Assembly (NCBI GenBank): GCA_017463365.1
Contig: JAFTPH010000050.1
Coordinates: forward strand, 1 to 46,352
Direction: 5' to 3'
Length of the DNA stretch: 46,352 bases
DNA from: Bacilli bacterium
GTDB taxonomy: Bacteria; Bacillota_I; Bacilli_A; ML615J-28; CAG-313
The translations under genes were made by a program, and so were the position numbers. The notes beneath the pieces are model-generated. The model saw nothing but the letters and a program-made list of their open reading frames with translations, searched no databases and was not told where the DNA came from. Positions 8,244 to 15,897 of the stretch are shown one piece after another. The number at the start of each line of letters is the position of its first letter. The stretch's first letter is position 1.

Positions 8244-8750
8244 TTATCGACCCCTTTCATAAATTTTTTTAACTTTTTTTAGTGCTTCTTGATATGTCCA
8301 TCCAACTGTACCAATCGGAATACCTAAATATTCAGCAATTTCGCGTTGCTTCATATCATAAATTACTTTAAAAATGAAAATATCATATTCTCTTGGATTT
8401 AAAATTTCTTGTAAATCATGAAGCAACTGTTTCATTTCGTTTTTAGTATCTAATTCTTCAGCTACTAAATAATCAGCAAATTCAACTTCTAATTTTTGTT
8501 TCTTTATTTCATTTAAAGTTAAGTTTCTAGCAATGGTTAAAAGCCAAGCTTGAAAATACTTCCCATCAAATTTGTCAATTTGTTGATACATCTTTACAAA
8601 CGTATCTTGAACTAATTCTTCAGCTAATTCACGATTTCTAGTAATCTTAATGATTACATAATAAACCAAATTTTTGTATTTATAATAGCACTCTTCAAAA
8701 GCTTCTTCCGAGCGTTTTTTGAGACCATCAACTATTCTCTTATCGTTCAT
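8244..8750 (-). CDS. ECF-type RNA polymerase sigma factor (RpoE/SigW-like)
   Basis: The 168-residue protein has region 2 (about residues 15-80; ELAEELVQDTFVKMYQQIDKFDG and FQAWLLTIARNLTLNEIKKQ) and region 4 (about 115-165; LNPREYDIFIFKVIYDMKQREIAEYLGIPIGTV, a helix-turn-helix), with no region 1 or 3, so it is an extracytoplasmic-function sigma. ATG 8750 was chosen over GTG 8759 because the GTG overlaps the AGGAGG Shine-Dalgarno. It is cotranscribed with a membrane protein likely to be its anti-sigma. A TATAAT box (8776-8771) lies just upstream; two tandem palindromes lie 71-114 nt before the start codon. Confidence 0.93.
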   Translation of the reverse strand: MNDKRIVDGLKKRSEEAFEECYYKYKNLVYYVIIKITRNRELAEELVQDTFVKMYQQIDKFDGKYFQAWLLTIARNLTLNEIKKQKLEVEFADYLVAEELDTKNEMKQLLHDLQEILNPREYDIFIFKVIYDMKQREIAEYLGIPIGTVGWTYQEALKKVKKIYERGR

Positions 8751-8820
8751 AGGATGCACCTCCTAGAACTATTATAACATTTAATAATTTTTATTTCATA
8801 TATTAAACAATTTTTTTGTA

Positions 8821-8864
8821 TCTTTTATTGGCAAATAAAAGATTTTTTATTGGTAAATAAAAAA
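8821..8864. repeat. Two tandem 22-bp palindromes upstream of the ECF sigma gene
   Basis: Copy 1 (8821-8842) has arms TCTTTTATT/AATAAAAGA around GGCA. Copy 2 (8843-8864) has arms TTTTTTATT/AATAAAAAA around GGTA. They abut directly and differ at only three positions. They sit between the gpsA terminator and the sigma-gene promoter. They could be an operator pair or terminator-like hairpins. Confidence 0.75.
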
Positions 8865-8890
8865 AGAATTATGAAATTAATCATAATTCT
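8857..8890 (-). terminator. Intrinsic terminator of the cmk-der-gpsA operon
   Basis: On the minus strand AGAATTATGA/TCATAATTCT is a perfect 10-bp stem with a 6-nt loop (8890-8865) that includes the gpsA stop codon. A run of T residues follows. Confidence 0.88.
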
Positions 8891-9891
8891 GTAAATTCTT
8901 CTTTTAAAGAACGTTTCATCAAAGCTTTAATAGTTACTTCTACATTCTTTTCTTGATAAATAATGTCATACACTGCATCAATAATTGGCGTTTCAATGTT
9001 TAATTTTCTAGCCATTTGATAAGCTGATAACGTTGTTCTTGCTCCTTCAACTACCATTGGTATTGAAGATACTGCTTCTTGAAGATTGTTTCCTTTAGCA
9101 AGGGCAAGACCAGCTTGGAAGTTACGTGAATGATATGATGTTGTAGTTACAATCAAATCTCCCACTCCAACAAGTCCTGATAATGTCTTAGATGATGCCC
9201 CCATCGCAACAGCTAAACGTTCCATTTCAACTAAAGCTCTTGTGATTAAGGCCGCTCTAGCGTTATCACCATATTCTAAACCAGTTAGCATACCTGAGGC
9301 AATTGCGTAAATGTTTTTTAACGCTCCCCCAAGCTCTGCACCAACTAAGTCATTTAAAGTATAAACTCTAAAACTAAAGTCGTTACTAAAAATTTGTTGA
9401 ATTAATTTAGCACTTTCAAAATTATTGCTTGCTGCGGTAACAACGGTTGGAAGTCCAATTGCTACTTCTTCAGCATGACTTGGTCCAGTTAATGCCACAA
9501 AACTTTCAACATACTTATCAGTTAAAATTTCATAAACAATTTCGGAAATTCTAAGTCCCGTATCTGGTTCGATACCTTTACTAGTATTAACAAAAATTTT
9601 ACTTTCAGTAATAGTTTCTTTAATATTGTTTAAAACAATTCTTGAAACTTTGGTTGGAACACTTAATACAACGATTTTCGAAAATGTTAAAACTTCATTT
9701 AAATTAGTTGTCGCTCTAACATTAACATCTATTTTAACACCTTTTAATTTTGATTCATTTGTATGATTATTGTTTATCTCCTCAACTAATTTTGTATCAA
9801 CATCATATATTAAAACTTGATGATTGTTACTGACCAATAAATTGGCTAATGCTGTTCCCCAACTTCCAGCACCAATAATTGAAACTTTCAC
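8881..9891 (-). CDS. gpsA: NAD(P)H-dependent glycerol-3-phosphate dehydrogenase
   Basis: The 336-residue protein has the Rossmann motif GAGSWGTALA at residues 7-16, the catalytic-lysine region AELGGALKNIYAIASG, and GPSHAEEVA and SRNFQAG motifs, all typical of GpsA. It makes sn-glycerol-3-phosphate from dihydroxyacetone phosphate for phospholipid synthesis, feeding PlsY, encoded 8 kb away. The start is GTG 9891, sharing its first G with the der stop codon (TAGTG). This translational coupling and the cmk-der-gpsA order match the neighbourhood in Bacillus. It ends in TGA, evidence against TGA being read as Trp. Confidence 0.96.
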   Translation of the reverse strand: MKVSIIGAGSWGTALANLLVSNNHQVLIYDVDTKLVEEINNNHTNESKLKGVKIDVNVRATTNLNEVLTFSKIVVLSVPTKVSRIVLNNIKETITESKIFVNTSKGIEPDTGLRISEIVYEILTDKYVESFVALTGPSHAEEVAIGLPTVVTAASNNFESAKLIQQIFSNDFSFRVYTLNDLVGAELGGALKNIYAIASGMLTGLEYGDNARAALITRALVEMERLAVAMGASSKTLSGLVGVGDLIVTTTSYHSRNFQAGLALAKGNNLQEAVSSIPMVVEGARTTLSAYQMARKLNIETPIIDAVYDIIYQEKNVEVTIKALMKRSLKEEFTEL

Positions 9892-11201
9892 TATTCTTCC
9901 TTCTTTCTAACAATGATTTTGATTGGAGATCCTTCAAATGCGAAAACTTCTCTAATTTTATTTTCTAAATATCTTTGATATGAGAAATGCATATAATTTG
10001 GGTCATTCGCAAACATTACAAAGGTTGGTGGGGCAACGCTCACCTGTTGAGTATACGATACTTTTAAGCGATTTCCATTAAAAATTGGAGCTTGATTAAG
10101 AATAGTCGCATCTAAAATAACATCATTGATAATATTTGTTGGAACCTTACGATTATAGTTCTCATATACATTATTTATTTGTTCAAATAAAGTTTGAATT
10201 CTTTGACGTTTTAAAGCTGAAACAAAACATATTGGCGCATAACTTAAATATAAGAAATGAGCTCTAATTTTCTCTTCATATCGTTTCATTGCTTTATCAT
10301 CTTTTTCAACAATATCCCATTTATTAACAACAATAATACATGCTTTATTTGCATCTAGTGGATATCCAGCAATACGTTTATCTTGTTCTTCAATTTCTTT
10401 TGTACCATCTAAAACAATTAAAGTTACTGATGAACGTTCAATAGCTTTTAAGGCTCTAAGCATACTATATTTTTCCGCATTTTCATAAACTTTACCTTGT
10501 TTACGAATACCAGCTGTATCAATTACAACATAATTTTTACCATCTCTAACAAATGGCGTATCAATTGCATCTCTTGTTGTCCCTGCTACATCACTTACAA
10601 TTACTCTTTCTGTACCTAAAATAGCATTAGTTAAAGAACTCTTACCAACATTAGGTTGACCAATAATTGAAAATTCAATAGTATCAGGATATTTTTTATA
10701 ATTTCTTTTTGGTAATAAACGAACCACTTCATCAAGCATGTCACCAATACCAATCCCATGTAATGCACTTACTGGGAAAACATATTCAACACCAAGTTGA
10801 TATAGTTCATAAACATTATCCATAAATTTAATATCATCGATTTTGTTTGCCGCAACAACTACTGGTTTTTTGCTACGATGTAAAATATTCATTACATCAC
10901 GGTCTTGGTTTGTAATTCCTACACGACCATCAACAACAAAGATGATTAAATCTGCTTCGTCAATTGCTAGACTAGCTTGCGCTCTAATTTCCTCCATAAA
11001 AGGAACATTTTTAAGTTCAATCCCTCCAGTATCAATAACACTGAAAGTCTGATCTAACCATTCACATTTACCATATAAACGGTCTCTAGTAATTCCACTT
11101 TGATCATCGGTTATAGCCAGATTATCTTGAACCAAACGATTAAAGACGCTTGATTTTCCAACGTTTGGCCGACCAACAATCGCAACTATTCCACGATTCA
11201 T
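9891..11201 (-). CDS. der: Ribosome-assembly GTPase Der (EngA)
   Basis: The 436-residue protein shows the double GTPase layout unique to Der. The first P-loop is GRPNVGKS (10-17), with DTGG and NKID. The second is GQPNVGKS (181-188), with DTAG and NKWD. A C-terminal KH-like domain follows (about 355-436). Der acts in maturation of the 50S ribosomal subunit. It lies 16 nt after the cmk-S1 gene and is translationally coupled to gpsA, so one operon links nucleotide metabolism, translation and lipid synthesis. Only a weak purine-rich site (AGAAAGAGAA) precedes ATG 11201. Confidence 0.97.
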   Translation of the reverse strand: MNRGIVAIVGRPNVGKSSVFNRLVQDNLAITDDQSGITRDRLYGKCEWLDQTFSVIDTGGIELKNVPFMEEIRAQASLAIDEADLIIFVVDGRVGITNQDRDVMNILHRSKKPVVVAANKIDDIKFMDNVYELYQLGVEYVFPVSALHGIGIGDMLDEVVRLLPKRNYKKYPDTIEFSIIGQPNVGKSSLTNAILGTERVIVSDVAGTTRDAIDTPFVRDGKNYVVIDTAGIRKQGKVYENAEKYSMLRALKAIERSSVTLIVLDGTKEIEEQDKRIAGYPLDANKACIIVVNKWDIVEKDDKAMKRYEEKIRAHFLYLSYAPICFVSALKRQRIQTLFEQINNVYENYNRKVPTNIINDVILDATILNQAPIFNGNRLKVSYTQQVSVAPPTFVMFANDPNYMHFSYQRYLENKIREVFAFEGSPIKIIVRKKEE

Positions 11202-11217
11202 AGTTCAAATTCTCTTT

Positions 11218-13296
11218 CTAGTTTAATTTGTCTTTTAAAGCATCACCTAAAATATCAGCAATTGTATTAGTAGGTAATTCTTTTTCTTGTTGTGCATAAT
11301 ATCTGTCAAATTCATCACGTTCTTTTTTAGTTTCTAAAAGTTTTGCACTTACAACAAGTTTTCCACGTAATGTATCACAATCAGTTACTGAAACTTCAAC
11401 TTTTTCACCAACAGGAAATACTTCGTCAACGCGAGAAATTCTCTTTTGGGCTGTTACTTCATTTACAGGTAAGAAACCTTCAACTTCTTGGAATTTAACT
11501 TTTGCACCTTTTTCTTCAACTGATGCGATTTCAACAGTAATTACATCACCACGACGAGCCTTTACATCTCCCCAAGGATTAGCTAAAGTTGCACGATGTG
11601 ATAAACTTACACGTTTTTTAGCAGAATCGATTTCCATTACTTTAACAGTAATAGTTTCTCCTTCTTTTACATTGTTATCTAATCTTTCATTAATTAACCA
11701 TGCATATTCGCTTCTTGGCATTAATCCACTATATTCATCAGTTAATTTGATGATTAATCCAGCAGGAATAACTTTAGTTACTAAACCATCAAATACATCA
11801 CCAACATGATATTGTTCTTTTAAAACATCCCAAGGATGATCAATTAAAGCTTTTTTAGATAAACTTAATTTACCATCTTCTTTTTTAATGATTTGAACTT
11901 TTACTGTATCTCCAACTTTTACATAATCATTAACGTTACGAACAAGTTTATGATCTAATTCATTACGGTGTAATAATCCTGTTACACCTTCACCTAAATC
12001 AACGATCGCTCCAAAGTCTAATACAGAAACTACTTCACCTTTTACAGTTTCACCAACACTTAATTTTGCGTAAGCGGCATCTTTTGCAGCTTTTGCTTCA
12101 GCTTTAGCAATTCGAGCTTTTCTATTCATAACTGCTGTGTGTGATACAGTTACACGGAATTTTTCTACATCAACGAAAGTAATTAATACTTCGATTGTTT
12201 GTTTTCTTAAGCTATATAAAGCTTCTTCACTTAAATCAATATTCTTAGCAGGTAAGAAAATTTTGATATTATTGTATTCTTTATATTTTAAGTCTGCCCC
12301 TGCACGAGTAACATTAACTACTTCAGCTTCAATTACTTGATCATTTTCTTTTAATTCTTCAAAAACTTTAATATCATCTTTTGCTGAATATAATTTTGTA
12401 GATAAAATGTATAAAGGATTATTAGATTTCTTATCTTTAGTAACTTGTTTAACTAACGCTTTAAAATCTGCTCCTTCATAATAATAATCTCTTAATTTTT
12501 GTCCTTCTACATAGTCTGCTAAGTCATTAGTATAAATAACAGCTTTATTTTCCCCTTCTAATTCAATGTAAACTGCATCTTTAGTTACATTGTTAATAAT
12601 TCCTTTAACTTCTTGTCCTTCAAAAAATTTAACATTACTCATTTTAACTGAGCCCCTTTCATTAACTAAACTAATAATTTTATTGACAACTTCATCAATT
12701 GTCATATCTGAAGAATCTACGTATACCGCATCATCCGCTTGTTTTAATGGACTAATTGCTCTTGTAGAATCTTTATGATCACGAACTTTAATTTCTTCTA
12801 AAGTTTCTTCAAATGAAATATCTACACCTTTTTCTAAACGTTCTATCATTCTTCTCTTAGCACGACATTCAGGAGTTGCATCTAAATAGATTTTTAAATC
12901 GGCATTTGGAAGTACAACGGTTCCAATGTCACGACCATCCATTACAACATTTTTAGACTCACTGATTTTTCTTTGATAATCAACTAACCAAGTTCTAACT
13001 ACCCCAATTTTTGAAGGTGTTGAAACATTTGTAGTAACTTCTACACTTCTAATTTCTGTTGAAACGTCAACGCGATCAATATAAATTTTTGTTCCATCAA
13101 CTTCTAAAATAGTGTCGTTTAAAAAATCGTATGATTTTTCATCTTCTAGATCTAATCCTAGTTTAAGTGCTTTATAAGTTACCGCACGATACATTGCTCC
13201 TGTATCAATATACTGATAACCTAACTTCTCAGCCACAATCTTTGAAATAGTACTTTTTCCAGCTCCGGCTGGTCCATCAATAGCAACTTTAAACAT
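11218..13296 (-). CDS. cmk-rpsA: Fusion of cytidylate kinase and a five-repeat ribosomal S1-like protein
   Basis: A single 692-codon frame joins two proteins that are usually adjacent but separate. Residues 1-218 are a complete cytidylate kinase (P-loop GPAGAGKS at 8-15, MDGRDIGTVVLP, SPLKQADDAVYVDSS). From Met219 come five S1-type RNA-binding repeats; the third and fourth are the most canonical (GETVKGEVVSVLDFGAIVDL; GDVFDGLVTKVIPAGLIIKL). The linker is only a few residues. A GAAAGGGGC sequence (12660-12652) lies before ATG 12642, so the S1 part may also be made alone. ATG 13296 was chosen with GGAGGA upstream; the longer frame adds 33 unlike residues. Whether the fused protein accumulates is unknown. 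Confidence 0.9.
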   Translation of the reverse strand: MFKVAIDGPAGAGKSTISKIVAEKLGYQYIDTGAMYRAVTYKALKLGLDLEDEKSYDFLNDTILEVDGTKIYIDRVDVSTEIRSVEVTTNVSTPSKIGVVRTWLVDYQRKISESKNVVMDGRDIGTVVLPNADLKIYLDATPECRAKRRMIERLEKGVDISFEETLEEIKVRDHKDSTRAISPLKQADDAVYVDSSDMTIDEVVNKIISLVNERGSVKMSNVKFFEGQEVKGIINNVTKDAVYIELEGENKAVIYTNDLADYVEGQKLRDYYYEGADFKALVKQVTKDKKSNNPLYILSTKLYSAKDDIKVFEELKENDQVIEAEVVNVTRAGADLKYKEYNNIKIFLPAKNIDLSEEALYSLRKQTIEVLITFVDVEKFRVTVSHTAVMNRKARIAKAEAKAAKDAAYAKLSVGETVKGEVVSVLDFGAIVDLGEGVTGLLHRNELDHKLVRNVNDYVKVGDTVKVQIIKKEDGKLSLSKKALIDHPWDVLKEQYHVGDVFDGLVTKVIPAGLIIKLTDEYSGLMPRSEYAWLINERLDNNVKEGETITVKVMEIDSAKKRVSLSHRATLANPWGDVKARRGDVITVEIASVEEKGAKVKFQEVEGFLPVNEVTAQKRISRVDEVFPVGEKVEVSVTDCDTLRGKLVVSAKLLETKKERDEFDRYYAQQEKELPTNTIADILGDALKDKLN
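12640..12660 (-). promoter_or_regulatory. Internal ribosome binding site and start codon inside the cmk-S1 frame
   Basis: AAGGGG (12658-12653), a 10-nt spacer and ATG (12642-12640) lie exactly at the junction of the two domains. This is what remains of a normal start for a separate S1 gene and would give a 474-residue S1-like protein. Confidence 0.65.
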
Positions 13297-13324
13297 AGTA
13301 AATCCTCCAAATAATACGTTCTCT

Positions 13325-13353
13325 ATTATAACATAATCTTTAAAAGATTTCAA
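13325..13353 (-). promoter_or_regulatory. Promoter of the cmk-S1/der/gpsA operon
   Basis: TTGAAA (13353-13348), 17-bp spacer, TATAAT (13330-13325) with an extended TG on the minus strand. Confidence 0.78.
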
Positions 13354-13380
13354 CTTAATTACAAAACGAAAAAATGATAA

Positions 13381-13415
13381 TAAATTAAAAACCAATGAAA
13401 AAATCCATTGGTTTT
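13381..13415 (-). terminator. Intrinsic terminator of the parE-parC operon
   Basis: On the minus strand AAAACCAATG/CATTGGTTTT is a perfect 10-bp stem (13415-13388) with an 8-nt loop, followed by TTTAATTTA. Confidence 0.85.
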
Positions 13416-13422
13416 ACAATAA

Positions 13423-15897
13423 CTATATGTCTAAATCGGCATTATTACGTTGAATTACAATTTCTGTTGGTGAACCTAAATCACTTGCTACAGTTTTACG
13501 ACCATTATCGGCAATCGCAATTCTTAAAATTGTATAATCTAGTGGCACAAAACCTTTTTCTGCGAAGATATAACTTTCTAAATCAGAATTTGCATTTTTG
13601 TGATGAATAACATTTAAAGCAACAGCTTCATGCATATTAGACTTAACAACTTTTAAGTACATCTTACCAACATTGTTTTTCTTACCTTTGTTGATTTCCT
13701 CAGGACGCATACGTTTAATATTCCCACGATTTGTAGCTAAGACAATAATATCTTTTTCAGTTACATATTTAGCTCCAACTACATAGTCATTTGGACGATT
13801 CTTAAGTTCGATTGATTTAACACCAAATGAAGCAGGTTCAATGACGCTAATTTCAGAAGCATCATAACGATTCATAAATCCATCTTTGGTTAAAATTACT
13901 ACTTCAGATAATTGTCCAGTACAAATATCTGCACTTACAACTTTATCACCCTCACGAAGTTTAGTAGCTTTTAACACTTTAGAATAACGATTAACATCAA
14001 GTTTATCAATTTTAATACGTTTAATTAAACCATTCTTAGTAGCGATTAAAGCATAACGATCGGCAGTAAAGTCATTAACAATTGTTGAGAAAACAATTTT
14101 TTCATTGGCTTCCATTCCAATCAAAGTACTAATATGGTATCCAAAGTCTTTGTGTTTAACTTCAGGTATTTTATGAATTGGTAAGTATACATAGTTACCT
14201 AAATCAGTAAATTGAATTAAAGTATCTGTCGTTGTTGCTTCATATACTTCACTAATAACGTCCCCATCTTTAAGTTTAGTTGGTCCATCTGTTGCAGCAA
14301 AGGCTTTTTTACTCATACGTTTAATATAACCATCATGAGAGATTATTAACATAACATCTTCTTGAGCAATTAAATCTTCTTTCGCATAACTTACTTCTTC
14401 AATATGTTCTTCAATTTGTGTCTTACGAGGACAATCAATTTGTTCTTTTGTTTCAAGCAATTCATCTTTAATACATTTTAATAAAGCTGCTTCACTTGAT
14501 AAAATACTTTGAAGTTTCTTAATTTGACTTGTAAGTTCATTAGCTTCAGACCTTAATTCAAATATATCAGTATTTGTTAAACGATATAATTGTAAATTCA
14601 CAATCGCTTCTGCTTGTAAATCAGTAAACCCATAATTAGTAATAATATTTTCTTTTGCATCTTTTTTGTTTTTTGAATTACGAATTGTTCTAATAACCGC
14701 ATCCAAAATTGAAATCATCGAAATTAAACCTTCAACAATATGTAACCTTCTTTGAGCTTTCGAAAGTTCAAAATTACAACGATTGGTGATAACATCTTTT
14801 TGATGATCAATATAAGCATCTAAAATATCAATAAGTCCCATTAATAATGGACGACTTTTAGAAATTGCGACCATATTATAGTTATAAGATGTTTGTAATT
14901 CTGTTGTTTTTAATAAGAAGTTAACAATATATTCCGGATTAACATCTTTACGAACATCAATAACAATACGTAATCCATTTTTATCAGATTCATCACGAAT
15001 TGCACGAACTCCATCAACTTCTTTTAAAGTGATTTGATCGTTCATTTTACGAATCATATTAGCTTTAACTACATCAAATGGAATTTCCGTAACAATGATT
15101 TTATGTTCTGATTTTGTAGATTCAATATCAATTTTTGATTTTACAATAATTTTCCCACGCCCCGTAGCGTAGGCTTTTTTAATCCCATCAATTCCTTGAA
15201 CAATTCCGCCAGTAGGAAAATCAGGACCTTTGACAATTTTTAATAAATCATCTAATGTACAATCTTTATTATCAATACGATATATAACCGCATCAATTAT
15301 TTCTCCAGGATTGTGAGGGGGAATTTCAGTTGCATAACCAGCTGAAATACCATTTGCACCATTAACTAAAATATTTGGAAATTTAGCTGGTAAAACAGTT
15401 GGCTCAATTTCTTCATCGTCGAAATTTGGTACAAAACCAACAGTTTTCTTTTCTAAATCTTCTAGTAATTGTTCTGCATATTTTGATAAACGACATTCTG
15501 TATAACGCATTGCGGCAGCAGAGTCTCCATCAATACTACCATTATTACCATGCATATCAATAAGTGGCAATAATGTTTTCCAGTTTTGACTCATTCTGAC
15601 AATCGCATCATAAACCGATGTATCACCATGGGGATGAAATTTCCCAATTACTTCCCCAACCGCACGTGCAGATTTTTTATATGGCTTATCTGAAGTCATT
15701 TTTAAACGATATAATGCATATAAAATACGACGTTGTACTGGTTTTAATCCATCACGAACATCTGGTAAAGCACGTTCTAGAATGATATATTTTGAATATC
15801 TACCAAAACAATCACCAAAAATATTTTCTAAATCTTCTTGAATTAGAGTTTCTGTTGCAAAACGTTCAATAATACTACTTAAACTTTTACTGCTCAT
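13423..15897 (-). CDS. parC: DNA topoisomerase IV subunit A
   Basis: The 824-residue protein is a type IIA topoisomerase breakage-rejoining subunit with active-site Tyr132 in AAMRYTE and the HPHGDTSVYDA loop at residues 88-98. The C-terminal half carries beta-pinwheel repeats. ParC rather than GyrA is favoured by close similarity to the Bacillus ParC opening (FGRYSKYII, LPDVRDGLKPVQRRILYAL) and by the upstream parE. It decatenates sister chromosomes. Thr93 occupies the position equivalent to GyrA Ser83; this is a natural variant elsewhere and not evidence of resistance. Its ATG 15897 overlaps the end of parE by 11 nt. Confidence 0.94.
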   Translation of the reverse strand: MSSKSLSSIIERFATETLIQEDLENIFGDCFGRYSKYIILERALPDVRDGLKPVQRRILYALYRLKMTSDKPYKKSARAVGEVIGKFHPHGDTSVYDAIVRMSQNWKTLLPLIDMHGNNGSIDGDSAAAMRYTECRLSKYAEQLLEDLEKKTVGFVPNFDDEEIEPTVLPAKFPNILVNGANGISAGYATEIPPHNPGEIIDAVIYRIDNKDCTLDDLLKIVKGPDFPTGGIVQGIDGIKKAYATGRGKIIVKSKIDIESTKSEHKIIVTEIPFDVVKANMIRKMNDQITLKEVDGVRAIRDESDKNGLRIVIDVRKDVNPEYIVNFLLKTTELQTSYNYNMVAISKSRPLLMGLIDILDAYIDHQKDVITNRCNFELSKAQRRLHIVEGLISMISILDAVIRTIRNSKNKKDAKENIITNYGFTDLQAEAIVNLQLYRLTNTDIFELRSEANELTSQIKKLQSILSSEAALLKCIKDELLETKEQIDCPRKTQIEEHIEEVSYAKEDLIAQEDVMLIISHDGYIKRMSKKAFAATDGPTKLKDGDVISEVYEATTTDTLIQFTDLGNYVYLPIHKIPEVKHKDFGYHISTLIGMEANEKIVFSTIVNDFTADRYALIATKNGLIKRIKIDKLDVNRYSKVLKATKLREGDKVVSADICTGQLSEVVILTKDGFMNRYDASEISVIEPASFGVKSIELKNRPNDYVVGAKYVTEKDIIVLATNRGNIKRMRPEEINKGKKNNVGKMYLKVVKSNMHEAVALNVIHHKNANSDLESYIFAEKGFVPLDYTILRIAIADNGRKTVASDLGSPTEIVIQRNNADLDI

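Noticed and set aside
8881-9891. Alternative genetic code with TGA as Trp
   Set aside because: gpsA ends at TGA right at the usual protein length and inside a terminator stem, and Trp is encoded by TGG throughout.
12590-12778. Plus-strand frame inside the cmk-S1 gene
   Set aside because: Antisense to a clear coding region and without a ribosome site; its Ser/Thr/Ile/Leu-rich composition is typical of shadow frames.
13297-13395. 33-residue N-terminal extension of the cmk-S1 protein
   Set aside because: It covers the promoter and ribosome site, has no family similarity, and ATG 13296 has a good Shine-Dalgarno.
13395-13610. Plus-strand frame at the 3' end of parC
   Set aside because: It starts inside the parC terminator hairpin and runs antisense through conserved parC codons.
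15590-15640. ParC Thr93 as a quinolone-resistance change
   Set aside because: Thr at this position occurs naturally in many susceptible bacteria, so the sequence alone gives no resistance claim.
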